Assembly: GCA_001312405.1 (NCBI GenBank)
Contig: BBDR01000001.1
Span: 124,001 to 188,000 of the forward strand
DNA: 64,000 nt
Direction: 5' to 3'
Origin: Clostridium sp. NkU-1
GTDB lineage: Bacteria; Bacillota_A; Clostridia; Lachnospirales; Lachnospiraceae
Of the stretch, positions 59,230 to 64,000 are shown in pieces. The stretch's first letter is position 1, and every line of letters begins with the position of its first letter. A program made the position numbers and the translations under genes. The notes beneath the pieces were generated by a model. The model did not search any database, was not told the DNA's origin, and saw nothing but the letters and a program-made list of their open reading frames with translations.

Positions 59230-60519
59230 GAATTGTAAAACTTAACGAAACTTCCAGACAAAATATTCTTGCTGATTTATTAAAAAGAGATCCTAATAAT
59301 TACGGCGCATATGCCGATACGGTTCAGGAAATCGTGGAAACGGTAAAAAGGGAGGGAGATAAGGCGGTATTTGCTTATACAGGAGAATTTGATAAGGCGG
59401 AAATAAACAAAGAAAACCTTAAGGTAACAGAGCAGGAAATTGAGGAAGCCATGAAGGAAGTGGATCCCGGGCTTATGGAGATCCTTCAAAAATCCATGAA
59501 AAATATCCGGCAGTTTCACGAAAAACAGAGGCAGTACAGCTGGTTTGACAGTAAACCGGATGGCACCATCCTGGGCCAGAAGGTCACACCCTTAGAAAGC
59601 GTAGGCGTTTATGTTCCAGGCGGAAAGGCTGCTTATCCGTCTTCGGTCCTGATGAATATCATTCCGGCAGAAGTAGCAGGAGTGAAACGCATTGCCATGG
59701 TGACTCCGCCGGGAAAGGATGGAAAGATCAATCCTGTTACATTAACGGCAGCTCATCTGGCGGGAGTTACGGAGGTTTATAAGGTGGGCGGAGCCCAGGC
59801 TGTGGCGGCCCTTGCCTTTGGAACGGAATCCATCCCTAAGGTCAATAAGATTGTAGGGCCTGGGAATATTTTTGTGGCTTTGGCAAAAAAAAGCGGTTTA
59901 CGGGCATGTGAGCATTGACAGCATTGCAGGGCCAAGCGAGATCCTGGTGCTTGCAGATGAGAGTGCCAATCCCCGTTTTGTGGCGGCGGATTTGCTGTCC
60001 CAGGCAGAACACGATGAACTTGCTTCCGCTATTTTAGTAACCACCAGCATGGAGCTTGCTGAGCGGGTATCAGAGGAAATCGAAATCTTTACAAGAGAAC
60101 TGCCGCGCAGGGAGATCATTGAGAAATCCCTGGATAATTACGGCTATATTCTTGTGGCAGATACCATGAAGGAAGCCATTCAGACTGTCAATGAGATCGC
60201 TCCGGAGCATTTGGAGATCATCACCAGGAATCCGTTTGAAGATATGACCAGGATTCAGAATGCAGGCGCAATCTTCATCGGGGAATACAGCTCAGAGCCT
60301 TTGGGAGATTATTTTGCCGGACCAAACCATGTGCTGCCTACCAATGGTACGGCTAAATTTTTCTCAGCCCTCAGTGTAGATGATTTTATAAAGAAATCAA
60401 GCATTATTTATTACTCAAAGGAAGCTTTGGAAGAGATCCACAAGGACATTGAAGCTTTTGCCGAGTCAGAGCATTTGACCGCCCACGCCAATTCTGTGAA
60501 AGTACGTTTCTCCACGTAA
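59226..60519 (+). CDS. hisD: Histidinol dehydrogenase (frameshifted)
   Basis: About 430 residues; oxidises histidinol to histidine, NAD- and zinc-dependent. Visible family stretches are VGVYVPGGKAAYPSSVLMN, YKVGGAQAVAALAFGTESI, DSIAGPSEILVLADE and LSQAEHDELASAILV. An extra A in the A8 run near 59883-59890 splits the gene as read. It follows hisG with a 4-bp overlap. Confidence 0.95.
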
Positions 60520-60526
60520 GCAATGA

Positions 60527-60582
60527 GCAGTGCGGAATAGGACAGGAGCGAGTAAAACCGCAGGTTTTGCGAGCGCCACTGC
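60527..60582 (+). other. Structured intergenic element between hisD and hisB
   Basis: GCAGTG (60527-60532) pairs with CACTGC (60577-60582), and within it AAAACC (60554-60559) pairs with GGTTTT (60563-60568) around GCA. There is no T tract, so it is not a simple terminator. Possibly a second repeat family or an mRNA-processing site. Confidence 0.45.
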
Positions 60583-60622
60583 GGACTTATCCAACAATAA
60601 AGTGATGAAAGAAGGTTGAACG

Positions 60623-61211
60623 ATGGGACGAAGTGCAGATATTTTCCGGGTAACCCGTGAGACAGATATCCGGCTGAACCTTGACTTAGATGGCAGCGGA
60701 AGGGCTGAGATCCATACGGGGATTGGATTTTTTGATCACATGTTAAACAGCTTTGCCCGTCATGGCTTTTTTGATTTGACCCTGTCGGTAAAAGGAGACC
60801 TTGAGGTAGATACCCACCATACCGTTGAAGATACAGGCATTGTCCTGGGAACTGCCATCAAACAGGCCCTTGGTGATAAAAAAATCCATAAAACGTTACG
60901 GCAGCATGATCCTTCCCATGGATGAAACTCTGGTCCTCTGTGCCGTTGACCTATCCGGCAGACCATATTTAGGCTACGATGTTTTGCTTACGGGAGAACG
61001 GGTGGGGGATTTTGAGACAGAAATGTTAAAGGAATTTTTCTATGCTGTTTCTTATGCTTCCGAAATGAACCTGCATATCAGGAAACTGGCAGGAGAGAAT
61101 AACCACCATGTGATCGAGGGGGCTTTCAAGGCTTTTGCAAAGGCTCTTGATGAAGCAACGTCACCTGACCAGAGAATCTCGGGTGTATTGTCCACAAAGG
61201 GAACATTATAA
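60623..61211 (+). CDS. hisB: Imidazoleglycerol-phosphate dehydratase (frameshifted)
   Basis: About 195 residues; single-function enzyme, without the phosphatase domain of E. coli HisB. Metal-binding motifs are [31 protein letters not shown] and [14 protein letters not shown]. An extra A in the A7 run near 60880-60886 splits it as read (corrected [11 protein letters not shown]). AAGAAGG precedes the ATG. Confidence 0.95.
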
Positions 61212-61223
61212 AGGAGAATCCAT

Positions 61224-61964
61224 ATGCAGCTTTATCCAGCAATTGACTTAAAAGACGGGCAGTGCGTCCGTTTGAAACAGGGAGAATTTAAGGAGATCAC
61301 CGTTTATTCCCAAAACCCGGAGGAAGTAGCTGCCCTCTGGCAGTCCCAGGGAGCCACGTTTCTTCATCTTGTGGACTTAGACGGGGCTTTGGCCGGCCGT
61401 TCTGTAAATGATAAGGTGATCAAAAAAATAACGGATACCGTTTCCATACCAATCGAAATAGGCGGCGGCATCCGAAGCGAAGAGGCGATTGAATCCATGC
61501 TTTCCCTGGGAGCTGCCAGGGTGATCATCGGGACAAAGGCCGCCGAAAACCCGGAATTTATCCGGGACATGGTGAAAAAGTTCGGGCAGGATCGGATCGT
61601 GGCAGGGGTTGACGCAAAGGATGGAATGGTGGCAGTAGAAGGCTGGGAAAAGATCAGCGGAATTTCCGCATCAGAGCTTTGTGGCAGGATGAAGGAATAC
61701 GGCGTCCGCCATATCGTTTACACCGACATATCCAGGGACGGGATGATGACGGGGCCCAATGTGGAGTATACGAAAAAGCTGACAGAAGAAACCGGAATGA
61801 ATATCATTGCATCCGGCGGAATGTCTTCCATGGAAGATTTAAGACAGCTTTACCATGCTGGTGTCCGCGGTGCGATCATCGGGAAGGCGTTGTATGAGAA
61901 ACGGATCGATTTAAAGGAGGCCATTGAAGCCTTTGAAAAGCAGGATCATCAGGGGAGGATATGA
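61224..61964 (+). CDS. hisA: ProFAR isomerase HisA
   Basis: 246 residues, TIM barrel. Catalytic-type Asp residues in LYPAIDLKDGQCVRL (about 3-17) and AGVDAKDGMVAVEGW (about 128-142). Phosphate loops GGGIRSEEA and ASGGMSS. Gene is 12 bp after hisB behind AAAGGAG and overlaps the next by 4 bp. The frame is intact. Confidence 0.95.
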   Translation: MQLYPAIDLKDGQCVRLKQGEFKEITVYSQNPEEVAALWQSQGATFLHLVDLDGALAGRSVNDKVIKKITDTVSIPIEIGGGIRSEEAIESMLSLGAARVIIGTKAAENPEFIRDMVKKFGQDRIVAGVDAKDGMVAVEGWEKISGISASELCGRMKEYGVRHIVYTDISRDGMMTGPNVEYTKKLTEETGMNIIASGGMSSMEDLRQLYHAGVRGAIIGKALYEKRIDLKEAIEAFEKQDHQGRI

Positions 61965-63251
61965 TGGAGTATAAAAAACTAATTGCAGGTTTTGGTATCA
62001 GGGAGGGGAAGGCAGTCAGGCTTGATGACCAAAAGGTATGTTATGGGGAAAATCTTTTGACTCTGGCCTGTTTTTACGGAGACAGCGGAGCTGATGAGCT
62101 TTTTCTCCATGATCTGTCTGAGTCAGAAGAAGATCATGAACGGACAATCGGCCTTATGAAGGAGATTGCAAGACTGTCTGATATTCCTTTAATCTTAGGG
62201 GGAAGAGTCAGGCGTTTTGAGGATGTGAAGAAATACCTTTATGCAGGTGCAAAGGCAGCGTTTCTTGACGTAAGCCTTGATGAAAATGTGGATTTGATGA
62301 AGGAGGCGTCAGACCGGTTCGGAGATGATAAGATTTATGCTTATCTCCCGGACTGTTCGTATTTGGAGCGGACCAAGGAATATGCCAGCTGGGAGCTTCC
62401 GTCATGATCCTTGGTGATATGGGAGTCACCGGGGAAAAGCTTCAGGCTGTTTCTGCCTGTGAAGAAGCCTTTTTGATCACCGGATGCGGTGAGGATGCAG
62501 AGCTTTTTGCCTATGCCCTTGGAATGGAAAATGTGAATGGCCTGGTGGGAAGCTTTGACGGGGAAGTGAACTGCATGGATTTAAAACAGGATCTAAAAGC
62601 CCTGGGAGTGGGAGTTGATACCTTTGAAAGCCCGGTAGGCTTTGACCAGTTTAAGCTGAATGATGATGGACTGATTCCTGTGATCACCCAGGATTACAGG
62701 ACAGGAGAAGTGCTTATGCTGGCTTACATGAACGAAGAGGCATTTCATGAGACCCTTAAGACCGGCTGCATGACCTATTACAGCAGAAGCCGTGAAAGCC
62801 TTTGGCGGAAGGGAGAAACCTCGGGCCACTATCAGTACGTGAAGTCTCTGGCCCTGGACTGTGACAATGATACGCTGTTAGCGAAGGTGAACCAGATTGG
62901 AGCTGCCTGCCATACAGGGGCGAGAAGCTGTTTTTATCAGAATCTGGTAAAGAAGGAGTATCAGGAGAGCAATCCCTTAAAGGTATTTGAAGAGGTGTTT
63001 AAAGTAATTCTTGACAGAAAGACGAATCCAAAGGAAGGTTCCTATACCAATTACCTGTTTGACAAAGGTCTTGACAAGATATTAAAAAAAAGCTGGGGGA
63101 AGAGTCAACGGAAATTGTCATAGCAGCCAAAAACCAAAATCCAGAGGAAGTAAAATACGAAATTTCAGATTTCCTTTATCATATGATGGTGCTGATGGCT
63201 TATAAAGGCGTGTCCTGGGAAGATATTACCAGGGAACTGTCCAACCGTTAA
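61961..63251 (+). CDS. hisIE: HisIE with an N-terminal degenerate HisF-like domain (frameshifted)
   Basis: About 430 residues. Residues 1-210 look like a HisF/HisA TIM barrel ([30 protein letters not shown]), but the HisF catalytic region LDV is GFGI ([14 protein letters not shown]) and the second Asp site reads YAYLPDCS. Then come HisI (about 215-330: [37 protein letters not shown]) and HisE (about 335-430: [15 protein letters not shown]). HisI and HisE convert PR-ATP to ProFAR. A missing base near 62390 and extra bases near 63085-63092 break the frame. hisH and a normal hisF are not in the window. Confidence 0.88.
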
Positions 63252-63257
63252 CCTGAT

Positions 63258-63296
63258 AAAAACGCTGGAAAGGCTGCTCTCTTTTCCAGCGTTTTT
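63258..63296 (+). terminator. Terminator of the his operon
   Basis: AAAAACGCTGGAAA pairs with TTTTCCAGCGTTTTT, with A and T runs. Confidence 0.9.
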
Positions 63297-63371
63297 GTGT
63301 ACATAGAGTCATGGACAGCCTTATTGTTCCATGGTATAATAAAATAATTGAAATTATGGGAGGATATGGGA

Positions 63372-64000
63372 ATGAAAGAACAGATGTCCGGCAGGATGAA
63401 AAGGATGACACGGATTTACAGCTGGGTGATGCCGGTCATTTTCCTGTATATCACTGCCGTTTCTTTTTTGGGGGCCGGAATGGGAATGAAGCTTTTAGGC
63501 AATACAAAACCTGATGTGGAACCCATAGAGTTTCATGTATATGATGGGGCAGATATTTACAGCAGGTTAAATGCCCAGATGATGACCCGGGAATTTGCGG
63601 CAGATTTTAAGGAAACAAATCATTATTACTTTGCTTATGATGAAAACCTTCTTCCCTATATTGTACAGGTCCATGGAGACTTGTCTGAGGAATATTTAAA
63701 GATTCAATCCTACTTGTACGATGAATCCGAGGAAGCGCCGGAGCCGGTGACATTTTATGGCATGTCATCGCCTATAAAGGATGATATCAGAGAGTATGCC
63801 ATAGAAAGTTATAATGGCATGTGGGGAGAGGAACTTGTAACAGAGGATAATTTTTCGGATTATTTTGGAGAATACTATTTGGATACCACCAGAAAACCGG
63901 CCTCCAATGCTTCTGGAATGATTTCAACTGTTTTTTCCTTTGGATTTATAGCTGCCCTGGCAGGAACCCTGATTTTGGCAGGAAGTCTTAACAGCCAGAG
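63372..64000 (+). CDS. Membrane protein of unknown function (3' partial)
   Basis: At least 209 residues; cut by the window end. A first membrane helix near residues 15-38 (VMPVIFLYITAVSFLGAG) is followed by an extracytoplasmic domain of about 145 residues rich in Asp, Glu and Tyr, and a second helix begins near residue 185 (VFSFGFIAALAGTLILAG). This layout (helix, outer sensor-like domain, helix) is common in signalling proteins such as kinases, and downstream domains may be beyond the window. The ATG at 63372 is about 8 nt after GGGAGG. Confidence 0.7.
   Translation, partial: MKEQMSGRMKRMTRIYSWVMPVIFLYITAVSFLGAGMGMKLLGNTKPDVEPIEFHVYDGADIYSRLNAQMMTREFAADFKETNHYYFAYDENLLPYIVQVHGDLSEEYLKIQSYLYDESEEAPEPVTFYGMSSPIKDDIREYAIESYNGMWGEELVTEDNFSDYFGEYYLDTTRKPASNASGMISTVFSFGFIAALAGTLILAGSLNSQ

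Noticed and set aside
61224..63251. Normal hisF within the his operon
   Set aside because: Only the degenerate HisF-like domain is present; the catalytic Asp region is changed.

Overview
The window comes from a spore-forming, low-to-moderate GC Firmicute. The gene content points to the Lachnospiraceae, probably a Lacrimispora or Clostridium saccharolyticum-like organism. The evidence is spore genes (alpha/beta SASP, GerW/YtfJ, YlbJ), a short HisG with a HisZ partner, RecU, Asp23/FakA, the smc-ftsY pair, an Agr-type quorum-sensing locus and YesMN-style two-component control of a sugar ABC transporter. The genus call is inference; no rRNA or tRNA gene is visible.

Layout. 1-5252: smc (5' end cut off), ftsY and a threonine dehydratase. 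5253-7765: an AT-rich orphan island with tandem Spo0A-like boxes, a secreted protein, a polytopic membrane protein and a small Cys-rich protein. 7868-17557: a YesN/YesM pair, a divergent ABC sugar transporter, a GH88 unsaturated glucuronyl hydrolase and a sulfatase, which fits use of sulfated uronic-acid glycans. 17601-20579: agrA/agrC divergent from agrB/agrD; the AgrD lacks cysteine. 21576-28551: a LevR-like regulator with a degenerate AAA+ domain, divergent from a mannose-family PTS (EIIA, B, C, D), an SgcQ/BtpA-like protein and a HAD phosphatase. 28686-57148: mostly housekeeping genes (rqcH, yicC-gmk-rpoZ, rimO-pgsA-cinA, rpmB, yloU-fakA-recG, udk, rsmD-coaD, ylbJ, RNA-modification genes, ygiQ, recU) mixed with sporulation genes and several unknowns. 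57145-63251: a histidine operon, hisZ-G-D-B-A and a HisF-like/HisI/HisE fusion, behind a perfect consensus promoter. 63372-end: an unrecognised membrane protein, cut off.

About half of the genes are split by single-base indels, mainly extra or missing bases in A, T or G runs. Essential genes such as smc and pgsA are affected, so I treat these as sequencing error and annotate the restored genes. Lengths of such genes are approximate.

The most interesting signal outside known genes is a family of about 50-bp repeats with two small hairpins whose stems change in a compensatory way. Almost every copy lies directly upstream of a gene, in that gene's orientation, and ends in a purine-rich ribosome-binding stretch. 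Other signals are the Spo0A-boxed orphan operon, the cysteine-less AgrD, the regulator without a GAFTGA-like loop, and the degenerate HisF-like domain on HisIE.
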